Assembly: GCA_002700305.1 (NCBI GenBank)
Contig: PACZ01000029.1
Location: forward strand, 1 to 64,000
Source of the DNA: Hyphomonas sp.
GTDB taxonomy: Bacteria; Pseudomonadota; Alphaproteobacteria; Caulobacterales; Hyphomonadaceae
Reading direction: 5' to 3'
DNA: 64,000 nucleotides
Shown: one piece after another, positions 50,405 to 59,559 of the stretch
Layout: every line of letters begins with the position of its first letter
Position numbering within the stretch: position 1 is the stretch's first letter
Notes under the pieces: model-generated
The model's database searches: none
What the model was told of the DNA's origin: nothing
The model's input: the letters and a program-made list of their open reading frames with translations, nothing else
Made by a program: the position numbers and the translations under genes

Positions 50405-51940
50405 TCAGGCTGCCTGACGCTTGGCCTTGCGCGTCTCGAGCTTGTTGACGGCGTGGAGATAAGCCTTGGCGCTCGCCACCAGCGTATCCGGATCGGAGGC
50501 ACGGCCGGTGGCCATGAAGCCGTCAGCATCGTTGAGACGCACGGAGACGGTCGCCTGCGCATCGGTCCCGCCGGTTACCGCATGCACCTGATAAAGATCC
50601 AGCTTGCCGGAATGCGGGATCAGCGAGCGGATCGCATTGAACACCGCATCGACCGGGCCATTACCGCGGGCGATGGCGAATTTGTCCTCGCCATCCATGA
50701 CGAGATCGATCTCGGCCGTCTGCGGGCCTTCGGTGCCGGCCACGACGCGCAGCCGCTTGAACATGGCGCGCTCGCCATCTTCCGCCAGCTGATCGTCAAC
50801 CAGGGCGACAATGTCGTCGTCGAAGACATGCTTCTTCTTGTCGGCCAGCGCCTTGAAGCGCTTGAAGGCATCGTTCAGCGCGTCCTGCTCCAGCACGTAA
50901 CCCAGCGATTCCAGCTTGTCGCGGAAGGCGTGGCGCCCGGACAGTTTGCCCATCACAAGGGATGTCTTGGCGACGCCGACATCTTCCGGCTTCATGATCT
51001 CGTAGGTTTCCGAGTTCTTCAGCATGCCATCCTGGTGGATGCCGCTTTCATGCGCGAACGCATTCTTGCCGACGATGGCCTTGTTGTACTGTACCGGGAA
51101 GCCCGTGATACGGCTCAGCATGGCGGAGGCACGCGAGAGGTATTCGGTTTTCACACCGGTCGAATAAGGCAGCGTGTCGTTGCGGACGCGCAGCGCCATG
51201 ACAACTTCTTCCAGCGCCGCATTGCCGGCGCGCTCGCCGAGGCCATTGATTGCACACTCCACCTGGCGGGCCCCATTGGCCACGGCGCTGATGGAGTTGG
51301 CGACCGCGAGGCCGAGATCGTTGTGGCAATGCGCCGACCAGATCACCTTGTCGGAATTGGCGACAGTCTCGATCAGGCGGCGGAACAGCGCGCCATATTC
51401 GTCCGGGTGGGAATAACCGACCGTGTCCGGAATATTGATCGTGGTCGCGCCGCTCTGGATGGCGACATCGATACATTTGCACAGGAAGTCGAACTCGGTG
51501 CGCGTTGCATCTTCTGCGCTCCACTCGACATCGTCGACGAGGTTGCGGGCTTGGCTGACCGACCGGCCGACAGCTTCCAGCACGGCATTCGGCCCCATCT
51601 GCAGCTTGTGCTTCATGTGTACGGGGCTGGTGGAGATGAAAGTGTGGATACGCGGGCGCGCAGCGTGGCGGACGGCTTCGCCGCAGCGCGCGATGTCCTT
51701 CTCGGTCGAACGGGAGAGGCCGCAGATGATGGCGTCTTTCGAGCGGCGGGCGATCTCGCTGACGGAGGCAAAGTCGCCTTCGGACGCAGCGGGGAAACCG
51801 GCTTCGATCACGTCGACACCCATGTCTTCCATCAATGCGGCGAGTTCGAGTTTTTCGCCATGGGTCATGGAGGCGCCAGGCGATTGCTCGCCGTCACGCA
51901 AAGTGGTGTCGAAGATACGGATATGGTCTGATTTGGTCAT
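50405..51940 (-). CDS. leuA: 2-isopropylmalate synthase
   Basis: This 511-residue enzyme commits 2-oxoisovalerate to leucine synthesis. The catalytic TIM barrel shows FDTTLRDGEQSPGASM, VIEAGFPAASEGDF and the metal-binding histidines in WSAHCHNDLGLAVANS. The C-terminal LeuA dimer domain (about 390-511; DLYQVHAVTGGTDAQATVSV) is the leucine feedback site. Length and order fit the long bacterial form. A GC hairpin (52033-52049) sits in its leader but with no T-run. Confidence 0.95.
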   Translation of the reverse strand: MTKSDHIRIFDTTLRDGEQSPGASMTHGEKLELAALMEDMGVDVIEAGFPAASEGDFASVSEIARRSKDAIICGLSRSTEKDIARCGEAVRHAARPRIHTFISTSPVHMKHKLQMGPNAVLEAVGRSVSQARNLVDDVEWSAEDATRTEFDFLCKCIDVAIQSGATTINIPDTVGYSHPDEYGALFRRLIETVANSDKVIWSAHCHNDLGLAVANSISAVANGARQVECAINGLGERAGNAALEEVVMALRVRNDTLPYSTGVKTEYLSRASAMLSRITGFPVQYNKAIVGKNAFAHESGIHQDGMLKNSETYEIMKPEDVGVAKTSLVMGKLSGRHAFRDKLESLGYVLEQDALNDAFKRFKALADKKKHVFDDDIVALVDDQLAEDGERAMFKRLRVVAGTEGPQTAEIDLVMDGEDKFAIARGNGPVDAVFNAIRSLIPHSGKLDLYQVHAVTGGTDAQATVSVRLNDADGFMATGRASDPDTLVASAKAYLHAVNKLETRKAKRQAA

Positions 51941-52089
51941 GGCAGGGCCTGGATCTGGGGAATGTCGGAAATTGTTTGGCTCAATATCCCCTGACCGTGC
52001 GCCTGCCCCGGACTTAGTTCGGAGCAGTCGGCACCGGCCAGGGGCCGGTAAGAAGCAGGCGTAGAGGCAAATTCTTGCGCATGATGCGG

Positions 52090-52842
52090 TTATTCCGGCA
52101 GATCGCCCGAATTGTCAACCTCGCCTGCACCGATCAGGGCAACAGATTGCCCCGATTTTCGCACACGCTGGCGCACCCAGATGGCAATGACCGCATAAAC
52201 GGCAACCGCCGCCAGCGCCGCGAGGATCGCGGTCACCGGATTTCCCGACAGCGCGGCCAGCAGGCTGCGCCCGGCAAAGGCGACCAGAACGATCTTCGGG
52301 ATCGTGCCGAGCCCCATGCCTGCCCAGAAAGGCAGGAAGCGCGCATGGCTGACGCCGAACGCCATGTTGACCAGCAGGAGCGGTCCGGTCGGCACGTTAC
52401 GCACGACAGCACTCGCGACAAAGGCATTGCGCCCGATAAAGCCTGCCAGCCGGTTCGCCGTCTTGCCGGCATAGCGCCGGAAGGCCTGTTCGCCTGTCAG
52501 CCGCCCGACATAAAAAGTCAGCGCGCCCGATACCATGGTCGCGATCCAGGAATACGCCCCGCCGGCCCAGGGGCCGAACACGGCTACGGCCGCAGCGATG
52601 AGGGCGAACTGGGGTACCCCCAGAAAGGCGGCAACGCAGAACACGACGATCAGCGCTGGCAGGCCCCAGGGACTGTCGGCCATGCCGTCCATCCAGGCCG
52701 TCATCGCCTCCCCGCTCGGCAGGATGCCCAGCTTGCCCAGCACGAAAACGAGCAGCACCACTGCCAGCAAAACGCCGCCCAGCACCATGGCGCGGCGCGC
52801 CGGTGTGTCAGCATTCTGAGGGGGCTGGACGGTGTCATTCAT
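52090..52842 (-). CDS. TVP38/TMEM64 (VTT-domain) membrane protein
   Basis: The 250-residue protein has about five hydrophobic segments and the VTT signature: FLGVPQFALIAAAVAVFGPWAG, RNAFVASAVVRNVPTGPLLLVN and GLGTIPKIVLVAFAGRSLL. Members of the wider DedA superfamily move lipids or support membrane energetics, but the role of this group is not established. It lies about 150 nt upstream of leuA on the same strand. Confidence 0.78.
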   Translation of the reverse strand: MNDTVQPPQNADTPARRAMVLGGVLLAVVLLVFVLGKLGILPSGEAMTAWMDGMADSPWGLPALIVVFCVAAFLGVPQFALIAAAVAVFGPWAGGAYSWIATMVSGALTFYVGRLTGEQAFRRYAGKTANRLAGFIGRNAFVASAVVRNVPTGPLLLVNMAFGVSHARFLPFWAGMGLGTIPKIVLVAFAGRSLLAALSGNPVTAILAALAAVAVYAVIAIWVRQRVRKSGQSVALIGAGEVDNSGDLPE

Positions 52843-52932
52843 GCGCCCAGCGTTTGATCCGACAGCGCCGCTGCGTCAAGCAGCAACGATCCACAAAACT
52901 GGTGTCCGGATTATGGCAATCGGCCGCCTGGT

Positions 52933-53388
52933 TTATTCCTGCGCACCCATCAGGGCCTTGTGCCGCGTGACCAGTTCATAAAGGACAACGGCAAGGCCGT
53001 GACCGGCCGTGCCGACGGTCCACCAGATCATCGCCCACATCATGACATGGCTTCCGGTACCGATATTGATGCCGGTGAAAAGCACCATGCCAAACAGGTA
53101 GCTTGCAAGACTGATCCAGAAGGACAAGCGCAGCGCTGCCCCTTTGCGGGCAACCTTCTGCCGTGACTGGGCCCGGGCCTCCGACTGCGCGTCTACCGTC
53201 AGCGCCATGACATCGACATCGAAGGCAGCCGCCAGCGCCTTGAGCGTTTCGCCTGAGGCTTTTTCGCCCTGCTCGACCCTCTGAATGGTCCTGAGACCGA
53301 TTCCGGCCAGGTCTGCCAGGTGCTCCTGCGACCAGTGACGTTCCTCGCGCCAGCGTTTGATTTTGGCGGCATCGGCATAAAATTGCAT
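52933..53388 (-). CDS. XRE-family regulator with C-terminal membrane segments
   Basis: The 151-residue protein has an N-terminal helix-turn-helix (WSQEHLADLAGIGLRTIQRV, from about residue 16). Its C-terminal half has two predicted membrane helices (ISLASYLFGMVLFTGINIG and MMWAMIWWTVGTAGHGLAVV), resembling the 2TM domain. It would be a membrane-bound DNA-binding protein whose signal is unknown. The ATG at 53388 (MQFYADAAKIK) is chosen for GGAG 6 nt upstream. Confidence 0.75.
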   Translation of the reverse strand: MQFYADAAKIKRWREERHWSQEHLADLAGIGLRTIQRVEQGEKASGETLKALAAAFDVDVMALTVDAQSEARAQSRQKVARKGAALRLSFWISLASYLFGMVLFTGINIGTGSHVMMWAMIWWTVGTAGHGLAVVLYELVTRHKALMGAQE

Positions 53389-53573
53389 GATCAACTCCAT
53401 TAGCAAGCTTCGCTTCCGTCCACCAGAAAGAGCTCGAAATTCACTTTCCCGCCACGCCGAGTGGACGTCATCAGGCCGCCAGCTGCCCGCCACGCCCCCG
53501 CCAACCCCCGGAATCAGGCCGATATCCCAGCCATTCGGTTATTAACCGGGGTTTGACCACAGCAAATGGATGA

Positions 53574-54860
53574 TCAGAGGCGCAGCGCCACCCGGCTGCG
53601 GTCCGGAACGAAGCCCAATGCGACCACGGCGCCGAAAGCGGCAAGGATCATGTAGATCGCCGGCGCCGTGTTCAGACCGCTCACCGCGATCAGGCTTGAA
53701 GCGATCAGCGGCGTCAGCCCGCCGATCACGCCCAGGCCGACATTGAACGCGACCGAATAACCTGACAGCCGGTCTCTCGCTGGAAACATCTCGACAAACA
53801 GGGCGGGCCCTGACCCAAGCGGGACAGCCAACAGCGAAAAGACAACGAGGTGGGCGACCAGTATGGAGGCAAGCGATCCGCCGGAAGCGAGCATCCATTC
53901 ATGCAGCGGCCACCCGGCGAGCCCGAGCACAAGCATGGCGATGGCAATCAAGGTCCGGCGCGGCAGCCATGTGTCTCCGACAATCGCAAACAAGGGCATC
54001 AGGGGAATTACCAGAAACGTCATGGCGGTATTGATCGCCAGGGCACCGCCGCGGTCCATCAGCCCCTGCGCCGACAGCCATTCGGGCAGGTAAACGAACC
54101 CGATATAATAGCACGCACCGTAACAGCCTGCGAAGGCAACGGCCAGGAGCGTCTCCCGCCGATTGGTCGTAAACGCCTGCAACAGGGGTGAGCTGTCAGT
54201 ACGGTTTTCATGGTGCGCCTGAAAATGCCGGGAGTCCCCGGCATTGCGGCGGATCCAGATGGCGAGAACGCCCAGCAGGGAGCCGCCCAGGAATGGCAGG
54301 CGCCATGCCCATGACGCGACTGTGTCTGCATCGAACAGGTTTGTCGTCAGTGCGGCCGCGCCGACTCCGAGCAGCGATCCGGTCATCGATCCGATATTGG
54401 CCCAGCTGCCGGTCAGCCCGCGTTTGTCCGGCGGAGCGGTCTCAACGAGATAGGTGGCCGAGGACGAAAACTCCCCGCCGACCGACAGGCCTTGCAAGAG
54501 ACGAACGGCGACGAGCAGCGCGGGCGCCAGGATCCCCGCGGTCGCATAGGTTGGCAGCATACCCAGGAACAGCGTCGGCAAGGCCATGAGCACGACCGAG
54601 ATCTGCATTGCCCGGGCCGGGCCATAGGTATCCCCGAACCAGCCAAACAGCGCCGCGCCGATCGGGCGCATCAGGAAACCTGCCGCAAAGATCCCATAGG
54701 TCGCGATCAATCCGGCAACCGGGTCTTCCGATGGAAAAAAGACAGGCGCAATGACGCCGGCAAGGTAGCCATAGAGGGCGAAGTCATACCATTCGATGAC
54801 GTTGCCGATGAAGCCAGCAATGACCCTGTGTCGGAAACTTGTCGGTGTCGGCTCGCTCAT
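53574..54860 (-). CDS. MHS-type MFS transporter (ProP/KgtP-like)
   Basis: The 428-residue protein has twelve helices and the metabolite:H+ symporter signature near the start (GFIGNVIEWYDFALYGYLAG) and in helix 4-5 (RLLQGLSVGGEFSSSATYLVE). Such proteins import osmolytes or carboxylates with protons; the exact substrate is not predictable. It is 67 nt downstream of the TetR gene on the same strand and may be controlled by it. Confidence 0.82.
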   Translation of the reverse strand: MSEPTPTSFRHRVIAGFIGNVIEWYDFALYGYLAGVIAPVFFPSEDPVAGLIATYGIFAAGFLMRPIGAALFGWFGDTYGPARAMQISVVLMALPTLFLGMLPTYATAGILAPALLVAVRLLQGLSVGGEFSSSATYLVETAPPDKRGLTGSWANIGSMTGSLLGVGAAALTTNLFDADTVASWAWRLPFLGGSLLGVLAIWIRRNAGDSRHFQAHHENRTDSSPLLQAFTTNRRETLLAVAFAGCYGACYYIGFVYLPEWLSAQGLMDRGGALAINTAMTFLVIPLMPLFAIVGDTWLPRRTLIAIAMLVLGLAGWPLHEWMLASGGSLASILVAHLVVFSLLAVPLGSGPALFVEMFPARDRLSGYSVAFNVGLGVIGGLTPLIASSLIAVSGLNTAPAIYMILAAFGAVVALGFVPDRSRVALRL

Positions 54861-54927
54861 CGCCTGCCTGTCATAGGGGGCGTGCGGCCTGGCGACAATT
54901 CCCGCTCACTGCGTGCGGGAACGTGTC

Positions 54928-55614
54928 TCAGGCTTGCCTGCGACGTTTCACTGCCTGCTCGGTCGCTGGCGACATCGGCGCCATCAGGCCGGCAGTGATC
55001 ATGTCGATCAGGGTTTCGACCTGAAGTTCGAAATCGGGTGAGGCGCCCGCCTGCTCCGCTTCGAACGCGGCGAGGCAGTTCACGCACTGGTCACTCGCTG
55101 CCAGCAGCCGCGTGCGAATGACCTCTTCCGGCAGATGGGTCATCAGCTGCTTCAGCCGGTCGGCCGCAAGGAACCAGCCGGTCATCAGGTCTGCCGGCGC
55201 GAGCTGGATCACCAGTTGTTTTTCCCGCGTGGCCCGCGCCATGAACTGGACATAGTGATTGCCCTCCTCTCTCGGCCGCAGCTCCTCGGCCAGCGGCCAA
55301 ACCCAGGTGCTGACCAGCGCGCGGGCTTCCCCGGTGCCGCCGGTCGGCTGGACCTCCTCCAGCAGGGCCAGACGCTTCGGGTTCACATAGCGCATCCGGT
55401 TTTCGAAAACGGCTTCCACCAGCTGGTCGCGCGATCCGAAATGGTACTGGATGGCGGAGGCGTTCTTCTGTTTCGCCGCCTCACTGATCTGGCGGAATGA
55501 CGCGCCGTGCAGGCCGTATTCGGCGAAGAGAGCCTCTGCCGCCTCGATGATTGCCGTCCGGCCGTTCCTTGTCTCGCTCTGCCGGGTCAATTCCGCGCGT
55601 TCCTTGCCTGCCAT
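54928..55614 (-). CDS. TetR-family repressor
   Basis: The 228-residue protein has an N-terminal TetR helix-turn-helix (residues about 20-65; GLHGASFRQISEAAKQKNASAI, listed in part) and a helical ligand domain. It is divergent from the sterol desaturase/P450 pair. A perfect 18-bp palindrome (55669-55686) in the gap is the likely shared operator. The ATG at 55614 is preferred to the TTG at 55668, which lies at the edge of that operator. It probably senses a hydrophobic substrate of the neighbouring enzymes. Confidence 0.82.
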   Translation of the reverse strand: MAGKERAELTRQSETRNGRTAIIEAAEALFAEYGLHGASFRQISEAAKQKNASAIQYHFGSRDQLVEAVFENRMRYVNPKRLALLEEVQPTGGTGEARALVSTWVWPLAEELRPREEGNHYVQFMARATREKQLVIQLAPADLMTGWFLAADRLKQLMTHLPEEVIRTRLLAASDQCVNCLAAFEAEQAGASPDFELQVETLIDMITAGLMAPMSPATEQAVKRRRQA

Positions 55615-55668
55615 TTCGGGTCGTCGCCTCTCTATGCCGCGATCCCGGTCATTATGACAGTTGCCCAA

Positions 55669-55686
55669 TTAATGCATATGCATTAA
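55669..55686. promoter_or_regulatory. 18-bp perfect palindrome, TetR operator
   Basis: TTAATGCATATGCATTAA is a perfect palindrome in the 158-bp gap between the divergent tetR-like and sterol-desaturase genes, about 55 bp from the repressor start and 86 bp from the desaturase start. It is ideally placed for control of both promoters. Confidence 0.7.
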
Positions 55687-55772
55687 ATGGGGCCTCACAA
55701 CAGAGGAGAGGCGGCCACGCGCACGTCTCCACACGACGGAAACCCAGGCGAAACAGACGAGGACCCAATACG

Positions 55773-56645
55773 ATGCCAGACCACACTTTCACACTCGCAG
55801 ACGCGCTCTGGGTCTATCTGGCGACGCTGATCATCTTCCTTCTCGAGGCCGTGACCGGCCGGCTGCGCACCTATACAAGGCGCGACTTCGGCCTGACGAT
55901 GCTGACCTTCCTGACGAATTCGGCCACGACGCGGCCCCTGATGGCGCTGGCCGTCGGCTACGTGGCGACATGGCTGGTCCCTCAAGGCGCGGGCTTCGCC
56001 GCCTCCGTCCCGGTCTGGCAGTCGGCGCTGATCGTCTTCTTCACCGTGGAGTTCGCCTTTTACTGGATCCACCGCTGGGGGCATGTCGGCCAGAAGAAAG
56101 GCCACAAGCTGGCCTGGCTGTGGAAGATCCACCGCACGCACCATTCCGCGACGACCATGAATTCGTCCATCGTGCAGCGCCAGAACATCTTCTGGGCCGT
56201 GTTCACGCCGCACATCTGGATGATTGCGCTCTTCATCTATGCCGGCATGGAACCGGGGGTCGCGATCTATATGGTCGTCTTCTATCTGTGGAACACATTC
56301 ACCCACATGCACTGGCGCACAGACGCCGGCCTGCTGACGAACCCCGCCTTCCGCGCCCTGTCGCATATCTTCATCATGCCGACCATGCACCACGCCCATC
56401 ACGGCTATGGGAAGAACGGCAAGATGTATTGCAATTACGGCCTTTGCCTCTCCGTCTTCGACTGGATGTTCGGCACGCTCTTCCTGCCAGACGACCAGCC
56501 GTCCCGCTACGGCGTGCCGGGCGAACAGGCCCACTGGGCCGAAGAAGCCTTCTACCCGCTGAACCTGTTCGGCAAGCGCCGGGAAAAACAGTCCGCTTCC
56601 TCCCAGCCAGCCTACAGCGCCGCGACCGAAGGGAACCTTCCGTAA
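55773..56645 (+). CDS. sterol desaturase / fatty acid hydroxylase family protein
   Basis: The 290-residue integral membrane di-iron enzyme carries the histidine boxes HRWGH, HRTHH and HHAHH, with additional His in the HMHW segment, and about four membrane helices. The family oxidises sterols, carotenoids or fatty acyl chains. It is followed 88 nt later by a cytochrome P450 on the same strand and is divergent from a TetR repressor, so the two enzymes are likely co-induced. The start at 55773 follows GAGG; the frame extends upstream but only through the operator region. Confidence 0.83.
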   Translation: MPDHTFTLADALWVYLATLIIFLLEAVTGRLRTYTRRDFGLTMLTFLTNSATTRPLMALAVGYVATWLVPQGAGFAASVPVWQSALIVFFTVEFAFYWIHRWGHVGQKKGHKLAWLWKIHRTHHSATTMNSSIVQRQNIFWAVFTPHIWMIALFIYAGMEPGVAIYMVVFYLWNTFTHMHWRTDAGLLTNPAFRALSHIFIMPTMHHAHHGYGKNGKMYCNYGLCLSVFDWMFGTLFLPDDQPSRYGVPGEQAHWAEEAFYPLNLFGKRREKQSASSQPAYSAATEGNLP

Positions 56646-56733
56646 GCGGCATGAAAGGCGGTTTCCTCGCGGCACGGCTTGACGCCGGGCCGCAGGACGT
56701 CGTCTGCTTCCCGAAAAGAAAAGGGAGGACTTC

Positions 56734-58044
56734 ATGGCCGACGGAGCACAAACCGCCTTTCCAGGCTTCAAGCGCGATACGCTGGACGACGAGATCGTCC
56801 ATCCGGACCTTTATGCCAGCTGGGAGATCCACGACGTCTATACCAAGCTGCGCGGTGAAGACCCGGTGCACTGGACCCAGCCGGATGGCTTCCGCCCCTT
56901 CTGGTCGATCACCAAACATGCCGACATCCTGGAAGTGGAGAAGAACAACAAGGTCTTCATCAATCAGGAGCGCACCTATCTGAGCCCGAAGGCCGGCGAG
57001 GAGTGGATCAAGGCGACGACCGGCGACACCCACCTCTTCCGCACGCTGGTCGACCTCGACGACCCGGTCCACATGAAGCTACGCGCCCTGACCCAGTCCT
57101 GGTTCATGCCGCCGAATTTGCGCAAGCTGGAAACCCGCATCGCCGCCCTCGCTAAGGAACATGTCGACCACATGGCCAGCCTCGGCGGCCAGTGCGACTT
57201 CGTGAAGGAGGTCGCCCTCTGGTATCCGCTGCGTGTGATCATGGAGATCCTCGGCGTGCCCCGGTCGGACGAGCAGTTCATGCTGAAGATGACCCAGGAA
57301 ATCTTCGGCCCCGGCGACCCGGACGTGGCCGGCGAAAGCGACAACAAGGCCGAAGACGGGCAGACCGTCACCAGCGACCAGGGCGTCGACCTGCTGAAGA
57401 CTGCGCAGGAACTGTTCCAGTACTTTGGCGCCATCACCGAAGACCGCCGCGCCAATCCACGCGACGATGTCTCCACCGTCATCGCCAATGGCCAGATCGA
57501 CGGCCAGCCGATCGGCGAACGCGAAGCGATGAGCTATTACATTATCGTCGCCACAGCCGGGCATGACACGACCAGCTCCACCGTCTCCGGCGGCATGCTG
57601 GAACTGATCAAGCGCCCGGACCAGCTGGCGAAGCTCAAGAACGATCTCTCCCTACTGCCGAACGCCATTGAGGAGATGATCCGCTGGACGACGCCGGTGA
57701 AGCATTTCATGCGCACGGCAACCGAGGACTACACGCTCCGTGACAAGACGATCAAAAAGGGTGACGGCCTCGCCCTCTTCTACTGGTCCGGCAACCGCGA
57801 CGAAGAGGTCTTCGACGATCCGTTCGAATTCCGCGTCGACCGCGACGTGAAGAAACAGGTCGCCTTCGGCTATGGCGTCCATGTCTGTCTGGGCATGCAC
57901 CTTGCGAGAATGGAGATCAAAGCCCTGCTGAACGAGCTTCTGCCGCGCCTCGAGTCCATCGAACTGGCAGGCGAACCGCAAAGCACCCGCGCCAATTTCG
58001 TCTCCGGCCTGAAAAGCCTGCCGGTGAAGTACAAGCTCAGCTAG
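56734..58044 (+). CDS. cytochrome P450
   Basis: The 436-residue soluble P450 has I-helix AGHDTTSSTVS, a K-helix EEMIRW (ExxR) and the heme-binding FGYGVHVCLG with Cys385. The sequence resembles bacterial class I P450s acting on terpenoid or steroid side chains, but I would not assign a family number. A separate ferredoxin is needed and is not adjacent. GGGAGG precedes the ATG. Its stop overlaps the convergent BaiN-like gene by 8 bp. Confidence 0.9.
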   Translation: MADGAQTAFPGFKRDTLDDEIVHPDLYASWEIHDVYTKLRGEDPVHWTQPDGFRPFWSITKHADILEVEKNNKVFINQERTYLSPKAGEEWIKATTGDTHLFRTLVDLDDPVHMKLRALTQSWFMPPNLRKLETRIAALAKEHVDHMASLGGQCDFVKEVALWYPLRVIMEILGVPRSDEQFMLKMTQEIFGPGDPDVAGESDNKAEDGQTVTSDQGVDLLKTAQELFQYFGAITEDRRANPRDDVSTVIANGQIDGQPIGEREAMSYYIIVATAGHDTTSSTVSGGMLELIKRPDQLAKLKNDLSLLPNAIEEMIRWTTPVKHFMRTATEDYTLRDKTIKKGDGLALFYWSGNRDEEVFDDPFEFRVDRDVKKQVAFGYGVHVCLGMHLARMEIKALLNELLPRLESIELAGEPQSTRANFVSGLKSLPVKYKLS

Positions 58045-59239
58045 GACGTTCGGCGGCTGCGGCGGCGCTCGCCCAGGCCCATTGGAAATTGTATCCGCCG
58101 AGCCAGCCGGTGACGTCGACGCATTCGCCGATGAAGTGGAGGCCCGGCACATGGCGGCTTTCCATCGTGCGCGAGGAGAGCCCGGCCGTGTCCACGCCGC
58201 CCGCCGTCACCTCCGCTGTGCGGTATCCCTCCGTGCCGGCCGGACGTACCTGCCAGTTGGTGAGGGACGCGGCGAGCCCCTCCAGCGTGGCATGTGACTG
58301 GTCGGCGAGGCGCGCCGTGGGGCTCAGCCCTTCCCGGCGTAGCACCAGGTCTGCCAGCCGTTTTGCCAGCAGGCCCTCCAGCGCGGAAGCCAGCGTCAGC
58401 ATCGGGCGGCCCTGCTTTGTCTCTTTCAGCTTCCCGGCAATATCCGTTCCCGGCAGAAGCGTCAGCGCCACCGCCTCCCCTGGCTGCCAGTAGGACGAGA
58501 TCTGCAGGATCGCCGGGCCGGAGAGGCCCCGGTGCGTGAACAGCATCGCTTCCTCAAACGCCGCCCCACCCGCCGCCGCACGCACATCGCAGGCAACGCC
58601 GGAGATGGAGGCGAAGTCTTCATGGTCTGCCCCGGTAAACACGAAAGGCACGAGCGCCGCCCGCGTTGGCACGATCTCATGGCCGAACTGGCGGGCAATG
58701 TCATAGGCAAGGCCGCTCGCCCCCATTTTCGGAATCGACAGCCCGCCCGTCGCCACGACCAGTTTCGGCGCGGCGAAGGCGCCTGCGCCCGTCTCCACGG
58801 TGTACATGCCATCGGCATGGGTCACTGCCGTGATCTGCGTGCCAAGGCGCAGATCCCCCTGCCCCTTCGCCAGCTCGTCCAGCAACATCTGGATGATCGC
58901 GCCGGATTTCTGGTCGCAGAACAGCTGGCCGAGCGCCTTCTCGTGCCAGGTCAGGCCGTGGGCCGCCATGAGACTGGTGAAATCCCACGGCGTGTAGCGG
59001 GCCAGCGCGGATTTGGCGAAATGCGGGTTCTGGCTGATGAACCGGTTCGCGGCGGTTTCGAGATTGGTGAAATTGCAGCGCCCGCCGCCGGAGATGCGCA
59101 CCTTCTCCGCAGGCTTGGCGGCATGATCCAGCACGGCCACGCGCTGGCCCGCCTGCCCCATGCGTGCCGCGCAGAACAGGCCCGCCGCCCCGGCGCCCAG
59201 AACGATCGCATCATATTGGAAGGGCGGCGCCGCAGACAT
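58037..59239 (-). CDS. HI0933/BaiN-like FAD-dependent oxidoreductase
   Basis: The 400-residue flavoprotein has an N-terminal FAD-binding loop DAIVLGAGAAGLFCAARMGQ, the family motif KVRISGGGRCNFTN, and a C-terminal GECVDVTGWLGGYNFQWAWAS. It belongs to the group including BaiN, whose physiological reaction is mostly unknown. The start MSAAPPFQYDAIV at 59239 begins just before the FAD domain; the longer frame has no homology signal. It stands alone, convergent with the P450. Confidence 0.85.
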   Translation of the reverse strand: MSAAPPFQYDAIVLGAGAAGLFCAARMGQAGQRVAVLDHAAKPAEKVRISGGGRCNFTNLETAANRFISQNPHFAKSALARYTPWDFTSLMAAHGLTWHEKALGQLFCDQKSGAIIQMLLDELAKGQGDLRLGTQITAVTHADGMYTVETGAGAFAAPKLVVATGGLSIPKMGASGLAYDIARQFGHEIVPTRAALVPFVFTGADHEDFASISGVACDVRAAAGGAAFEEAMLFTHRGLSGPAILQISSYWQPGEAVALTLLPGTDIAGKLKETKQGRPMLTLASALEGLLAKRLADLVLRREGLSPTARLADQSHATLEGLAASLTNWQVRPAGTEGYRTAEVTAGGVDTAGLSSRTMESRHVPGLHFIGECVDVTGWLGGYNFQWAWASAAAAAERPS

Positions 59240-59384
59240 GCCGGGCCTATGCCGCAGGTCTGCCCACCCGCGCAAGCGGCCGCAGCGGTGGCACATCCGG
59301 TCCCTCTGTAAGGTTACGTATTGATTTTCCAGAGGTCAGGGCCGACCCTGCGCGCTACAAATGGCAACCGTGCAGGAGGCGGTT

Positions 59385-59537
59385 ATGGGGAATCTGACGG
59401 TCGACAATCTGGCAATCTACGCCCTTATCGGGTTTGGCTGCCTCGTCGTCATCATGGTGGGCATCACGGCCTGGGTCGTGCGCAAGGCTTTCAGCGCGCC
59501 GGTGACGCCGCCGCAGGTCGAGCCGCCCAAGGACTAG
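59385..59537 (+). CDS. small single-span membrane protein (50 aa)
   Basis: The 50-residue protein begins MGNLTVDNLAIYALIGFG, has one membrane helix (about residues 10-33) and a Pro-rich tail ending PPQVEPPKD. A strong AGGAGG site lies 7 nt upstream. It precedes the truncated haemoglobin by 22 nt on the same strand and is probably co-transcribed. No function is recognised; it could anchor or partner the haemoglobin. Confidence 0.65.
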   Translation: MGNLTVDNLAIYALIGFGCLVVIMVGITAWVVRKAFSAPVTPPQVEPPKD

Positions 59538-59559
59538 AAACAGGACGCATCCGCGCATC

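Noticed and set aside
49396-50562. An N-terminal extension of the cysteine-synthase-like protein to a 749-residue frame
   Set aside because: The extra part is out of frame with the conserved EamA gene on the same strand and reads as low-complexity Arg/Gly/Cys sequence; a good ribosome site exists at the shorter start.
52033-52049. Leucine attenuator ahead of leuA
   Set aside because: There is a 7-bp GC hairpin but no T-run, no leucine-rich leader peptide and no alternative stem.
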